The translations under genes and the position numbers were made by a program. Source: Mactromeris polynyma (Eukaryota > Mollusca > Bivalvia > Venerida > Mactridae). Taken from it: a stretch of DNA of 64,000 nucleotides. Below, piece by piece: positions 49,358 through 61,404 of the stretch. The notes under the pieces were generated by a model. That model was not told the DNA's origin. It did not search any database and saw nothing but the letters and a program-made list of their open reading frames with translations. The DNA lies in assembly GCA_032209605.1 (NCBI GenBank), contig JASFXZ010000009.1, forward strand, positions 11,953,553 to 12,017,552. Direction: 5' to 3'. Position 1 is the stretch's first letter. The number at the start of each line of letters is the position of its first letter.

Positions 49358-49674
49358 TATATCAAATTGACAATCATATTTATAAAAGGAATATTAGCCT
49401 AAAGGGACCCCACCAAATTACTCTGTCAGAGTGTTTTAGTTATCATTATCTTCCATTATCAATGAAACATAACATGGCATTATAATAAATCACAGAGAAA
49501 TGGTTCCAATAGACCTTTATAACACAAAAACTGGTAAAAGTTTGAATAGCAAGAAGTACAATAAGGCATGTTGGATGAAGCAGTTTGTGTTTCCATATTT
49601 TCCATGGAAGCATGCACCCAGATACCCCCCCCCCCCAGCAAAATGCTTTGCATACACAATGTACCAGCACTGAC

Positions 49675-49846
49675 CACACCCTAGAACTCTCAAACTGTGA
49701 ACATATGATTATTTTTAAACATGACAAAACATTGTCAAAGCAAAAAAATCCCCATCACACCCTAGAAGTCTCAAATCATGAACATATGATTATTTTTAAA
49801 CATGACAAAACATTGTCCAACCAAAGCAAAAAAAATCCCCATCATT
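49675..49846. repeat. 81-90-bp tandem duplication
   Basis: Two adjacent copies of CACACCCTAGAA(C/G)TCTCAAA, GAACATATGATTATTTTTAA, ACATGACAAAACATTGTC and CAAAGCAAAAAAATCCCC are nearly identical. The second has an extra CAAC-type insertion. A poly-C run (49625-49636) lies just to the left. Confidence 0.9.
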
Positions 49847-51610
49847 AAATAAATAGGAATCTTGTGTTTTGCTAAATCAATCATACAGATTTTGTTGAGA
49901 GACTATCGTTATACATCGACAATAGGAATGTAAAGTAATTGACGATGGCAGATAATTATTGTCAGTGATTTGACATTTGAGGGCCTGATCTGCTGTACAA
50001 CACAGACATGAAATCACAATATTGATAGTTTAATCAACAGTTGCCAGCTTAATTATATCAACTGTGCACATGCAATGAGTTTTCCTCCAGTTCCCAGGGT
50101 GATGTTTTTTTTTTAAATTGTGCCATTAATTGACACTGCATGAGTCTTGGAGAATCGGGGATATGTGATTAAACCTGAATAATGAAACAAACATTTGTCG
50201 ATCTGGTGATTAAACATGAAATTACAAGGCAACTATAAAAATCTGAAACTGTTTCAAGAAGTCTAGAAGCCATTTTAGTGGCCAATAATTGCAGATTTAA
50301 ACAGTTCTTTGCAGACCTAAAAAGAATACAAAGCCCTGAGAGAATATCTTTCTTTCCTTATTACTGATTTTTTTTGTTTTGTCATTGTCAAGGTTTCCTT
50401 TGGTAATTTCTGAATGTTTGTATTGTTACAGATTTTACTATCATCACATCATGGAGTGGTATCATCCGAACAGTATGCTGGGCAAACTCCATATACTGTT
50501 TGAGCGCAAAATGTTTGCCTAACTTTCATAAAGTCTTTTTAAAAATCAATATAATTGTAGCAAATTCTGAACAAATTATAATACTCTTCTTTCTCCTGCT
50601 ATGGAAATAAAAAATATATTTCAGGAAATGACCATGCTAGTAACAACCAAGAACAATATCTACCATTCACAGCATTGTATTAAATTTGTATTGATCCAAG
50701 AAAAAATCGTAAGGATGGAAATTACTAATGCTTTAAATCTTCTCTTCTAGTTGTTTCAAACATTGTCTTGACTATTGTATTAAAATAGATACATTACCAT
50801 TATTATCCTTCTACTACCACCTGGGTTCTGGGTTATAAATCAAAGAACTATTAGTTCTATATGTCTTATAATGCAAGTTATGGGCAAGAATGGAAATGAG
50901 TCACATTTTTTTCTCATCAAAACTAAGCAGCCCATTTAATAAACTGAAGTACAAGCAGGTATCACTAAGTTGACTAATCAAAGAAAACTTTGATGAAGTG
51001 TAGAACTTTTTCATGTATGTCAGAAAGGGCAATTGTTTGGTCACCACAAGCTCTTTGTTCAGTAGTTTTCAGAACTGGTGGTTCTACAAAGTTGACTTAC
51101 AGTCAGGCAAGAAAATCCCTCAGTACCTAATGAGGGCATTGGCAGGTCAAACTCTCTTATTTCATGAGATTAACCATGTAAGGCGAGATAATGCTTTAAA
51201 TACTAATTATATACCCAGATTATGAGCTTTTATTGACTTGTCTGTTTTATTTTTTGATTGGATTATTCCAGTTTTGGAAACATTGTAATCTCTGATATCC
51301 ATGGCAACACAGTTAGTCTCCGAGTCTTCAATTATAGCATGCACTATCAGATCTAAAGATGATTATCATACTGGAGCAGTGGAGTATGGGTCAGATGAAA
51401 AATTCAATGCCAAAAGTTGCAGGTTCAATCCTCAAAATGACAGAGAAATTATCATATACCCAAACTGAAAGAAATCGATAATGCCATTTTAAAAGGAAAC
51501 CAAGAAGGTAATATAATTTTACAATTCTGGTCTATGTTTTGTATCAGAATGGTATAGGTTTTTTTTATTTACTTGAAGGTTATAAACAAGTCACAAAGTG
51601 GTCAGCCAAT

Positions 51611-51845
51611 CAGGGGCGTAGCTAGGAGGTTTGTGATGTGTACGCAAGATCCTTTTTGCGGGGGGTCTGGGGGTACTCCCCCGAAAAATATTGTTTCTAG
51701 ATTGTCTGTAGTGACTTCTGGGCGCATTCTTATCCCTGAATTGAACGAAGTTTTTTTAATGCAGATTTGAACTTTTTATTTTTTCGATTTTTCGAGACAA
51801 TGTGTACGCAGCTGCGTACTCTGCGTACAGGACGCTACGCGCCTG
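51611..51845. mobile_element. Short TIR element, hAT-like (235 bp)
   Basis: The ends are imperfect inverted repeats CAGGGGCGTAGCTAGG and, in complement, CAGGCGCGTAGCGTCC. CCAAT is present directly on both sides (51606-51610 and 51846-51850), a plausible 5-bp target duplication. CAGGGGCGTAGC-type ends occur in hAT-related MITEs of many animals (general knowledge), although hAT usually makes 8-bp duplications, so the superfamily is tentative. An inner inverted word, GTACGCA and TGCGTAC, is repeated near the right end. Confidence 0.65.
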
Positions 51846-51944
51846 CCAATGACAACATGTATTCGGAAACATAGACCAACACATAAAGAGTACACATTTA
51901 AATGGCCTTCTCAACTTAAATATTGAATCAACAGTATGACACCA

Positions 51945-52122
51945 TTATAAACTCAATTCGATAAGGCTTTCATTATCGGTTTATCCATTATATTGGGTAT
52001 AGGGTGGGAAGGTTGTTTAAATCAAACTTTCAGTTAAGAACAGATGAATAGGTTGTAAACAACACCCCTATAATCGATCATTAGGTAAACACAGTAATGA
52101 AAGAAACAGGGAATTTGAGTTC
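51945..52122 (+). mobile_element. Short TIR element (MITE), copy 2
   Basis: This is the second copy of the element at 26311-26489, on the same strand, with the shared stretches CGATAAGGCTTTCATTATCG, TTATCCATTATATTGGGTAT and AACACCCCTATAATC. Its ends (TATAAACTCAATTCG and, in complement, GAACTCAAATTC) are better preserved inverted repeats than those of copy 1. Confidence 0.7.
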
Positions 52123-53703
52123 GACACATGATCATTTTGTAATGAAATAATAAAGATTTGTTGATATTGTTGTTTTTGTAATCACTCATTCATGGTCATT
52201 ATCATAACAGTTTTGACCCTTGCACGGTCCACTTAGGGACTCACTGACTGATAAGGTAATCTTAGTATTTCAAACTAAACAATTACTGGCCAAAGCAGAG
52301 TGAGCTGGAGGATACTATAAGTATATGACAGACAATAAAAACATGAGCATTAAAGCATGAGCATTTACATGTGTATATATCGTATAGCATAAGCTATAAT
52401 ATCCAAATTCTACTGAGTGATTTTCATGGACTCTGCGTTGTCTGTATGATGAAGACAGTTAAAATGGAGGTTGATGATTGGACAGATGGATGTAAACATT
52501 GTTGACCTGAGGACATCTTCCTTCATCTCAAATATATCCACTGTTAACATTGCTTGCACACTATGTACGTAACCATCAGGGTGGATTATCAGAATACCAT
52601 CTATATTATTAAAAATATTGCAATTACTGAAATCCTTTTATGCTGGGGTTTAGGGTAATAACAAGTATTTATAAGTGAAGCCTTCAATGTGATATCATTG
52701 CACAGTGTCCAGAGAAATAATATCACAGAAATTTCTCACGCATTAAATTTGTATTGACACATTTTTCTCACATTCATCTTTTCCATACATGTTTTCAAAC
52801 TGATTTACCACCAGATTCTAACATTATCTTTGTTTAGTATCTATGTTAATTGCAAAGGAGTGTGCTGATTTATTGAGGTAACAATTCATATAGATTTAGT
52901 GAGTTCTCATGTTACCTAGTAATTATAAGAGAAACATTAACATTTATTTGAACCTTTTACTATGTGAGTGTCATAAATTTCTACAGAACATCATTACAGT
53001 GTTTGAATCCTTTGTCAAGAATATCAGTAGAATTACAGAGCACTCTATTCCAATAAAATATCAAGAAATTCTGGTAATTTGAGTGTTCGTCTATCATTAA
53101 ACCGATTAAAATCAATTAATCCACATGTCTAAGCTATTCAACAAACTTCTCTTATATTACTGATAAAATTAAGGTTCATTAAGGAAATCAATATAATTAA
53201 AAAGAGAACTTGCGAGGTGATAGAGTTACAGACATTAAAAGAAAATATAAAAAAAAAATTAATTAGCTTTTCTACAGTAGTGCTGTGTTAGTCCACAGTG
53301 TTGAATGGTTTAGTTAAAAAACATTACAGAGTTTGCTATGTCCATAATATTGTGTTCAGAGTTTGAAGCTAACAGGCAATAGGTGAGTCATGGTCAATAC
53401 ACAATATGTGTACCACAATGTATTGCAATACATGAGCAACATATTGCAATATATAACACCAAAGGACATAACCATACTCTTTTTTTACTTAAACACTTTT
53501 ATGCAACAGCAAACTCTTCAAAAATGGTACTTAAACAATACACATGCACACTAGCTGAAACAAGACAGTCACCAATGTCATTTCAGTTTTTGACTGCTAA
53601 TTTAATGTGAAGTTTTCATGATTAAAGAAAGTAACAAGCAAAAACTAAATAGTTTTCATGGTCACATCAGCTTTTGCCTAGAATGAGATTTCAATGACAA
53701 ATA

Positions 53704-53888
53704 CTAGTCAAACCTTGTTCATTCGAAATCATCAGGTCCAGAATTTCGTTTCGAATAGTACATAGTTTTGAATAGTTTATTAGAATTCGACTTGGCTAAG
53801 AAAAAACATCAGAACCTCATGATACTTATTTCGGATGATACCAAGTTTTCGAATAGATTGAGGTTGTAGAATAGGCAAGGTACGACTG
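53704..53888. mobile_element. Small pogo-like MITE, 185 bp
   Basis: The left end reads CTAGTCAAACCTTGTTCATT CGAA and the complement of the right end reads CAGTCGTACCTTGCCTATTC, with TA on each side. AGTCnnACCTTG with following TTCGAA words is typical of pogo/Tigger-derived MITEs. The inner part has several TTCGAATAG words. The ends are imperfect, so it is an old copy. Confidence 0.6.
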
Positions 53889-54338
53889 TAGTGTAGTTCA
53901 TTTATTCTATAATGCTGAGCAATACAGATTCCATGAAAGTGTACACGATGAGACACATGAATGTTGACTTGTGGAATAGTGAGGTATTTTGATGTTACTG
54001 TAAGCCTACATAATTAAAATCACAGACAATTCATGTAGGCAGACTCAATGAACAGACTCTGGAACCTACTGACCTTTAGATGTTTATCTTTCTCAAAGCA
54101 ATAAGTCTGCAGTTGTTCATATGAGAATACACCTACTTAAAACAGTATATTCAGCAAGTAATAAATTCTTGTATATTATTTTTTGAAAACGCTCTAGTTC
54201 TTATAGATTACCAAGGTAACAATTGGAGAGTACAACTATGCCTAGATTGTCGTTGAATATAAATTATCTGTTTTTGCCATCTTTGTCAGTGAAATCATCA
54301 GATTACTACAATACACAATTTCAACAGTTATAATTATA

Positions 54339-54487
54339 ACAAGAGGGCCATGATAGCCCTATATCACACACCTGAGTACCCTAGCGGCCATTCTGACTGA
54401 ACTATAGACTGACACGACACAGGACGCCGGACATCCAATGATCCTAAAAGCTAACAATGAGCACTTAGTGCTCAAGTGAGCTAAAAA
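54339..54487 (+). repeat. Internally deleted AACAAGAGGGCCATGA repeat
   Basis: It starts AACAAGAGGGCCATGATAGC CCT and CACACCTGAGTACC, passes through GACACAGGACGCCGGACAT, and ends GAGCACTTAGTGCTCAAGTG AGCTAAAAA. These are the two ends of a long dispersed repeat well known from bivalve genomes, with the middle missing. The copy at 60153-60593 keeps the middle part. Confidence 0.7.
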
Positions 54488-56624
54488 TAGACAAGATAAT
54501 TGTTGGTGACAATGACAAAACTAAGGTATTTGAAAGTCGTGTTTTTAGGAACCAAAAAAATCTGTCAATGGCACTACCGGGATTCGAAGCCTACACAAAA
54601 GCTACAGATCGAAGAAGTAGTTGTAAACATAATCTGGTTGCAAACAAACATATATATGTGATGGACATCAATGTAGTGTTCATTGATTATTACATAAGCA
54701 CCTTTCAGTAAAACTGAAATACATAGACTTTCTTCAAACTTTTTTTCCGTAGTAAGAAATTCAGAAATAAAGTATTTTCAGAGATCATTTTCTCTACCTT
54801 ACAATACTTTCCATGCATAAATTAGCCTTTAACTCTTTGCCAATAAGGCAAACCTAAGATTATGAAATGCTTGAATCTTATGGAGTTTTTCCCAAGAAAT
54901 CAGTGCTAATGTCTCACTGGGGTGATTTGGGGTGATAATGGGCAAAACATTCAAATAGCATAATCAAATTCAGCATTTTTCTAATAATGAATATTCAGGA
55001 TGAAAACCCATGAGGATTCTGGGAGACTTTGAATTTTTAGCTATCTGGCAACGTGTGTAATACTATATTAGATTTGTATGTACAATTTGGGAGTTCATTC
55101 CAATCTGGGAAAAGAATAATATGTCTGATAAATGTTTCAAAGTGGCGAATAATAGCTATACGATCTTAGGCTTCAACTGTCACTCAACGGCATGTGCTTA
55201 AAATATTTATGCTTCAAACCACTGGCCAGTGAATGTATTCAAATGACGATCCAATCTGAATTTATGTAGCCCCCTCAAGCCATCACAAAGTTGAGTAGGT
55301 ATATATGATGAGGCTCTGAGAAAAGTGTTCCCAGTCTAACTATGTAAATAAATACACCAGCAGTCTAAAGGGTCAACAAAATATGTTGGCATTTCAGAAT
55401 ATAAACATGTTATGAAGAGAAGCCAAACAAAGTATGATGTTCCTTGAAACAATAGCTTTTACTGTAATCAATACTTCCATCAGGTCTGTGTAGGACAGTA
55501 CTGTTTCATCAATTTTGAGCTGTGCCACAACAAAACCTGTATTAGTGACCTTTTTACATTTTCTAACAGACATATATTTCAACATTCATTTAAAACCCAA
55601 AGTATTAAAATTGGATGTCTATTTTTTATAGCAGTTTTCCATAATAAGAACAAGATGAAAACGCAAGCTCAGAAAGATGACATCACATCAGAATGTACAT
55701 TATATTACTTAAACAAATCTTCTGCTCTTCAAATGAAAAACAAACAAATTATGCAATTCATATAAACATTTCCTTGTTTGTTTCAAAAGCCTACAAAACA
55801 TCTTCGGACAAAGCGCTTAGTTTGTGGCATCAAAACTTTGATGAGGAAATACTCGACATCATAACCAACGTCACCAATACAAGTTTTGTCGTGGTAGAGC
55901 TCAAACATTTTATTCCGTTATCAAAAAGACTCATAATATTTTTAATCTTGATGTACATGCACAGAAACACCAAAAGAGTGTTCCACACTTATATTGTGCT
56001 GGCATTTTAAAAACTGAATGATATTATTCATAGGCCGGCGTCCATAAATCACCCAAATGTACATACACATTAAAATCTGTCAGATAGATATCTTCTCGAT
56101 TTGAGAGAACGGGAAACAGATGTAGCATTATGTTGGAGTGTCATCGATTGAAATATTGATACTTTATTGATGCAAACATGTCAATTCTATATTAGTACCG
56201 ATTTTAAAATATCAATATATTACAGTCTTGTTTGTTTACTGCATTGAGGTGTTTACCAGAAGGTTGTTCAATACGATTGTTATAGAAGTGGCATCTCTCT
56301 TAGCAGACGGCATTAATTTGTGCATATTTTAGTCATTATGGTTACCTTTAGAAACAACATGTTTGTGTCTCTTAGTTTCAAGCAGCTCTAAACAGTGATG
56401 TCTGTGAGCATTTTGGGTGTTATAACAGTGTTTGTGCAGCCCCATTGCCTAGGATGAACACCAGGTAAAATATTTTAAATATTCGTTATCTATCTCTATA
56501 TACAAATATCAAGTTGATATATTTGACCTGATATATTGTTACAAACTAGGCTAACAATGACATCCCTATCTTATAAAAGCCTTATGTTGATTTATATTTC
56601 AATCTTTCATAATTGCATCTGTAA

Positions 56625-56975
56625 ACTAGATGCATCCATTGGACACAAATGCCCCCATGGGCTGTTCAGTAGAATGCAAATACTCAGTTTGTAAAGGCCA
56701 ACTCATTTCGAAACAATATTAATTAACTTAATCCATCTTTTCAAAAGTTTTTGATAGGAAACAAACTGTTTACGTTGAAAAAGGGTCACAACTCCTACAG
56801 AAGTAAGTGAACTGTGACCAATATCAAACTTGACCTGTAATTTATTATCCTATACCTATGTGCCCAATATGAATTAAATGTACCCATTCCTGCAAGAGTC
56901 ACTGATCGGAAACCAATTTTTGAATGGAAGAACTGACAGACAGACAGACAAGGGTAACAGAATACCCCTTCACCA
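56625..56975 (+). repeat. Dispersed repeat, uninterrupted copy of 20546-21150
   Basis: Starts ACTAGATGCATCCATTGGAC, contains GAATGCAAATACTCAGTTTG TAAAGGCC, GGAAACAAACTG, CAAACTTGACCTG, TGTGCCCAATATGAATTAAA and CTGATCGGAAACCAATTTTTG, and ends in a (GACA)n run. It lines up with both outer parts of the repeat at 20.5-21.15 kb without the SINE insertion found there. Confidence 0.65.
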
Positions 56976-58568
56976 TTCTCCAAATGACAGAGGAATAAAG
57001 AAACACACAAATTAAGTAGTATCACTGGTAAACTGGAGGGCCACAAAAATGACGATTTTACACATTTCCATAGAATGTATTGAAAAGATTACACCTGAGA
57101 CTTTCTATCAACCATCGCAACATGACTGCATTAAAGCATAATAACATTTCTTCTGTGAAACCTTTTATGTCTGAGATACATTGTCTAGGTGATTATAGAA
57201 TTCAATAGATTATCTATTACATTGAGATTATCCATCAATTTCACAGTGATCAATCAATAAGTTGAAAAGAACGAACAGTATGACAATATGAACATATGTC
57301 TGGCAATAATTAGCAGAAAAAAGTAAATCATGGACGATAAATTTTGCAATCCTGATTCTGCATTGTGTACAGGATGGACTGACGGAGATTTCACAGCATC
57401 CTTTGATGTAATGTATAAACTATACAATGAGGCATTCTGGGGGAAAACAAGTTCTACGGTACCAATCCTCAACGTGGAAGTCAACGATGAATCATGCACA
57501 GCTATGGACAACCATGACCAAACCATAGTTGTAAATGTTTTTCCGCAATTGTTGACAATGGTCCACATGACTATGGTCACCAAAGACAACTGGCCATGGC
57601 CTAACCTGGGTTTAAAATACATGATTACTCTTAATACTTGAACATAACATGTTATTCAAATGCAAACGATTCATACATGTTTCACTTTGAGAGCCATTTA
57701 ACTGCATTGCTAAAATCTATGTTTGGAAATGATTAACCATGTATGGCATTGTAAGAACATTGTCCTTCATGGACCATAGTAAAATCACTGGACATGGTTG
57801 TCCATGGTCAAGCATAGTTTAAACATGGTCAAATCATAGTGAACTATCATTTTATGACCACAGTCAAACATGTTTAAAGACCATTTACCATGATTACACA
57901 CACACACTTTCTTCAGTGGACATCATATCATTGACAAAAGATGCCCACATGTTCTGAGACACCTTGCTAAACACTTCAAACTGGAAATTAATTCATTATG
58001 ACTTAAATTCAGACAAAAATCATTAACACGAAACCTACCTGGTAGTTTGAGATCTACCAGTACGAAACACAACTGAGAACAATTATCACAAGTCAGAAAC
58101 CAGCAGATATGGCAACAGGTTAAGAAACATGCATGAAGTGTATGTTATTACATTATCCGAAATAAAGTGAACTATTCTCATTTTACTTTTTTATCTTTAC
58201 CACTTCAAAGATATCTAATTTTACTTCATTTCTGAGATACAACATAATCATCCATATTGTGCCAAAGCTTCCGTCATGGAGGCAAACAAACTAACAATTT
58301 TAATATAACTGCAAACCGGATCAATTTAGCAGGCGTAACAACTTTGGTAGTTCTGCATGTAATTACATACCCTCCTATATTTACACTGAAATATTTTGTG
58401 TCAAAATCCTTTAATTCTGATAATATCCCGACTTGTCAAATGATTCAGCTTAACTTAAAGTTATGTAATTTTAGTATTTAAATGCCTTTAGAAGGTAATG
58501 ATGTTAGGTTTGTAAATCGAGGGAGCCCAACAAAACTGACAAACTGACAACTGGAATCCCAGGGCAAT

Positions 58569-59180
58569 GACTTGTAAGATGACTTGTAAGGCGACTTGTA
58601 AGAGGACTTGTAAGAGGACTTGTAAGAGGACTTGTAAGAGGACTTGTAAGGTGACTTGTAAGGTGACTTGTAAGATGACCTGTAAGAGGACGGACCTGTA
58701 AGAGGACTTGTAAGAGGACTTGTAAGAGGACTTGTAAGAGGACTTGTAAGATGACTTGTAAGAGGACTTGTAAGATGACTTGTAAGATGACTTGTAAGAT
58801 GACTTGTAAGATGACCTGTAAGATGACCTGTAAGAGAACTTGTAAGAGGACTTGTAAGGTGACATGTAAGGTGACTTGTAAGGTGACTTGTAAGGTGACT
58901 TGTAAGGTGACTTGTAAGGTGACTTGTAAGATGACTTGTAAGATGACCTGTAAGAGGACCTGTAAGAGGACCTGTAAGAGGACCTGTAAGAGGACTTGTA
59001 AGAGGACTTGTAAGAGGACTTGTAAGGTGACTTGTAAGATGACTTGTAAGATGACTTGTAAGATGACTTGTAAGATGACCTGTAAGATGACTTGTAAGAT
59101 GACTCGTAAGATGACCTGTAAGATGACCTGTAAGAGGACTTGTAAGGTGACTTGTAAGGTGACTTGTAAGATGACTTGTA
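58569..59180. repeat. 12-bp minisatellite, about 51 copies
   Basis: About 51 units of GACTTGTAAGAT or its variants (AAGAGG, AAGGTG, GACCTG) run without length change except for a 4-bp insertion near 58690 (GAGGACGGACCTG). Blocks of the same variant cluster together: AGGTG near 58860-58920, AGATG near 59035-59110 and AGAGG near 58955-59010. The period of four codons keeps frames open on both strands, with products of the type TCKM/TCKR/TCKV (plus) and SYKS (minus). These lack any other protein-like sequence. Confidence 0.96.
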
Positions 59181-59338
59181 AATTCGAAAGAGAGATTAAG
59201 GTTTACACTCTTCTTGTAGAAAATTACACACCTAAATTACTGAAGTAATAATTCAGTGGACGTTTACTGATGACCAACAGCACAATCATTTTAAAATGCT
59301 TCAGCCATCAATCCTTATAGTTTTTAATGGACCTCTGT

Positions 59339-59640
59339 TATCCAGTAGATATTGAATCCCCTACCCCTCATTGTAGCAGGTTTGAATCCTAATCAGGCTG
59401 TACGATTTGTGAGGAAGCTATATATCAATCCCAATAGCTGGACAAGTCAGTGTAACATGATTCAAGCTGTTTATCAATCAGGATGGGGAGTCCATGTTCT
59501 AGCAATATGTTTGGCATATTTGGACACTTGGGTAGGACAACCTACCTTCCATAAGCCAGCTGGATAGCTTCCTCACACAAATAGTCTACATCCCAGGTGG
59601 GATTCAAACCTGCCAATGCGATGGGCAAGTGAATTGAAGT
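59339..59640. repeat. SINE family 2, inverted pair
   Basis: On the plus strand GCAGGTTTGAATCCTAATCA precedes TTTGTGAGGAAGCTAT. On the minus strand GGCAGGTTTGAATCCCACCT precedes TGTGTGAGGAAGCTATCCAG. Both carry a Pol III B-box-like GGTTTGAATCC. The two halves face each other about 100 bp apart, forming an imperfect inverted repeat. Either two SINEs inserted in opposite directions or one was duplicated and inverted. Confidence 0.55.
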
Positions 59641-59926
59641 CCATATAGATTGTACAGTAGTATTTAAACCTTGTAACCCCATTGTACTTAGATATGTAAC
59701 TGTATTACTATGAACTAGCTGACCAATACCATTCGACTTTAATCAGTAAACACTAGTGTAAAATGTCAACCTATTGGACAATCTAAGCAAATCTAGTCAT
59801 ATCATACCTAGCCAATACCTAGTTACTCTGTCTACTGTAAGTATGTTAATGATCCAATTACATTTCTAAAGGTACTGAGTATGCACTTGCAAGTTTGGCA
59901 AATTTTGGTACTTCATGGACACTAAC

Positions 59927-60048
59927 TTTGATGGATCCTGATTTAAACTCAGTGGATATAATGCACTCAACCAAGGCAATACAGTAACTTGATGGTTCCT
60001 GATTTAAACTCAGTGGATATATTGCACTCAACCAAGGCCATACAGTAA
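59927..60048. repeat. 61-bp tandem duplication
   Basis: Two adjacent copies of AACT(T)TGATGG(A/T)TCCTG, ATTTAAACTCAGTGGATATA and ATGCACTCAACCAAGGC differ at about five positions. The period is 61 bp, but the sequence is unrelated to the 61-bp array at 44981. Confidence 0.9.
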
Positions 60049-60152
60049 TACACTAAGTTTTGTATACATCTGATACAGATCAGATACAAATTGGGCTTAG
60101 TTACTGAGTGGATATAGATTTCATCAACAAGCCTACCCTCAGCTTAAAGGTA

Positions 60153-60593
60153 AAAACGGGCTAATCATGGCACTGGATCACTCGCCTGAGTTAACCACTG
60201 CTAAATATGGGGTAAACATAAACATTGTAATTATATCTGGTTTCTATAAAACCAAGGTTTTCTTCAAGATTTTACAGATTGACCTAGTTTTTTATAACTT
60301 AAACGACCCAGTTTAGAACTTGGTCTAGCTTTCATACGGAAAGTCATTCTGAAACTTATTCATGAATTTCTGATTTGTGGCCTATATTGTGTCAATAAGG
60401 TTTAACTGGGATTTGACCAGGTGAACTAGTTCTTGACCCCAGATGACCCAGTTTCCAACTCCGCCTAGATTTTATATAGACAAGCATTCTGACAATGATT
60501 CTTGAAGATAAAAATCCGATTAAATATGTGGTGTCTATTGTGTTAACAAGCTAAATGTTGATGCCCGACAACTGGACACAGGTGGGCTAAAAA
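60153..60593 (+). repeat. GATGACCCAGTTT dispersed repeat
   Basis: It starts ACGGGCTAATCATGGCACTG and GATCACTCGCCTGAGT, contains TTTTACAGATTGACCTAGTT, CGACCCAGTTTAGAACTTGG, CCAGATGACCCAGTTTCC and TAAATATGTGGTGTCTATTG, and ends GACACAGGTGGGCTAAAAAT. The order and end match a long dispersed repeat commonly seen in bivalves, of which 54339-54487 is a shortened copy. No protein-coding part was seen. Confidence 0.6.
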
Positions 60594-61404
60594 TAGTCTG
60601 GTTAAAGAAGGGCATATAGTTGCAAAAAGCCTGCAGCATAATATATTTCCATGAATATACATAACCTACCTACTGATAGATATATATATACAATGAAGGC
60701 ATCCTTTCAGGCATAATGGAACTGACAGTATTACAGACAGGATTCCATATAAATGTATAGAATAGTAACGCCTGTGGTTACTTTCCTGTAGATTCACTTC
60801 TAATAAAGGATTATTACGCAACATTTTAGTCTAATGTATGTCTTCTATACTGGATACAGATTAAATGTAACATTCAGGGAAAACACCGATGACATCGATT
60901 TGTTGCCATCCATGTGAGAGACAAGAAATGTCCCTACCTCTCCAAATAAAATCTCCAATTAAATTACCTTTATGCAGAGAACGTAAATTAAAAAAGGAGT
61001 AAATCTTACTGGTGACTTTAGAAGCATGGTTCCAAATCTTCTGTCTAGGGGTTTCACAATATACATGTATATCGGTATTTCAATATGCATGGTAATACGA
61101 AATGAATATACATGTATTTTTTATGACATGAAATTATAATGTCATGGAAACCTCCAATTAGTGAACACTTAAATGAGCATGATGACTATTTGGTTTGAGT
61201 TCATTTATACGAAACATTTGAAGAGTCTGGAGTTGGATAACAGTTATCCAGTTAGATCACCATGTGCAGTGACAATGTCTTCAAGTTGTGAAGGAATGTA
61301 GTACATAATGCAATACCATGAAATGTACTGCAATGTATCACAGTATATACATACAGTGATGCTGCCCTAATACAGTTCATAACTAGCAAATAATTCCCAC
61401 ATAT

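Noticed and set aside
57330..57641. A 103-codon plus-strand gene
   Set aside because: The frame overlaps the CATGGTC-rich repeat-like stretch, has no splice borders or recognisable domain, and is matched by an equally long frame on the opposite strand.
58488..59248. Lys/Cys/Thr-rich and Ser/Tyr/Lys-rich small proteins
   Set aside because: Both are translations of the 12-bp array on opposite strands. The minus frame breaks at the 4-bp insertion, as expected for non-coding sequence.
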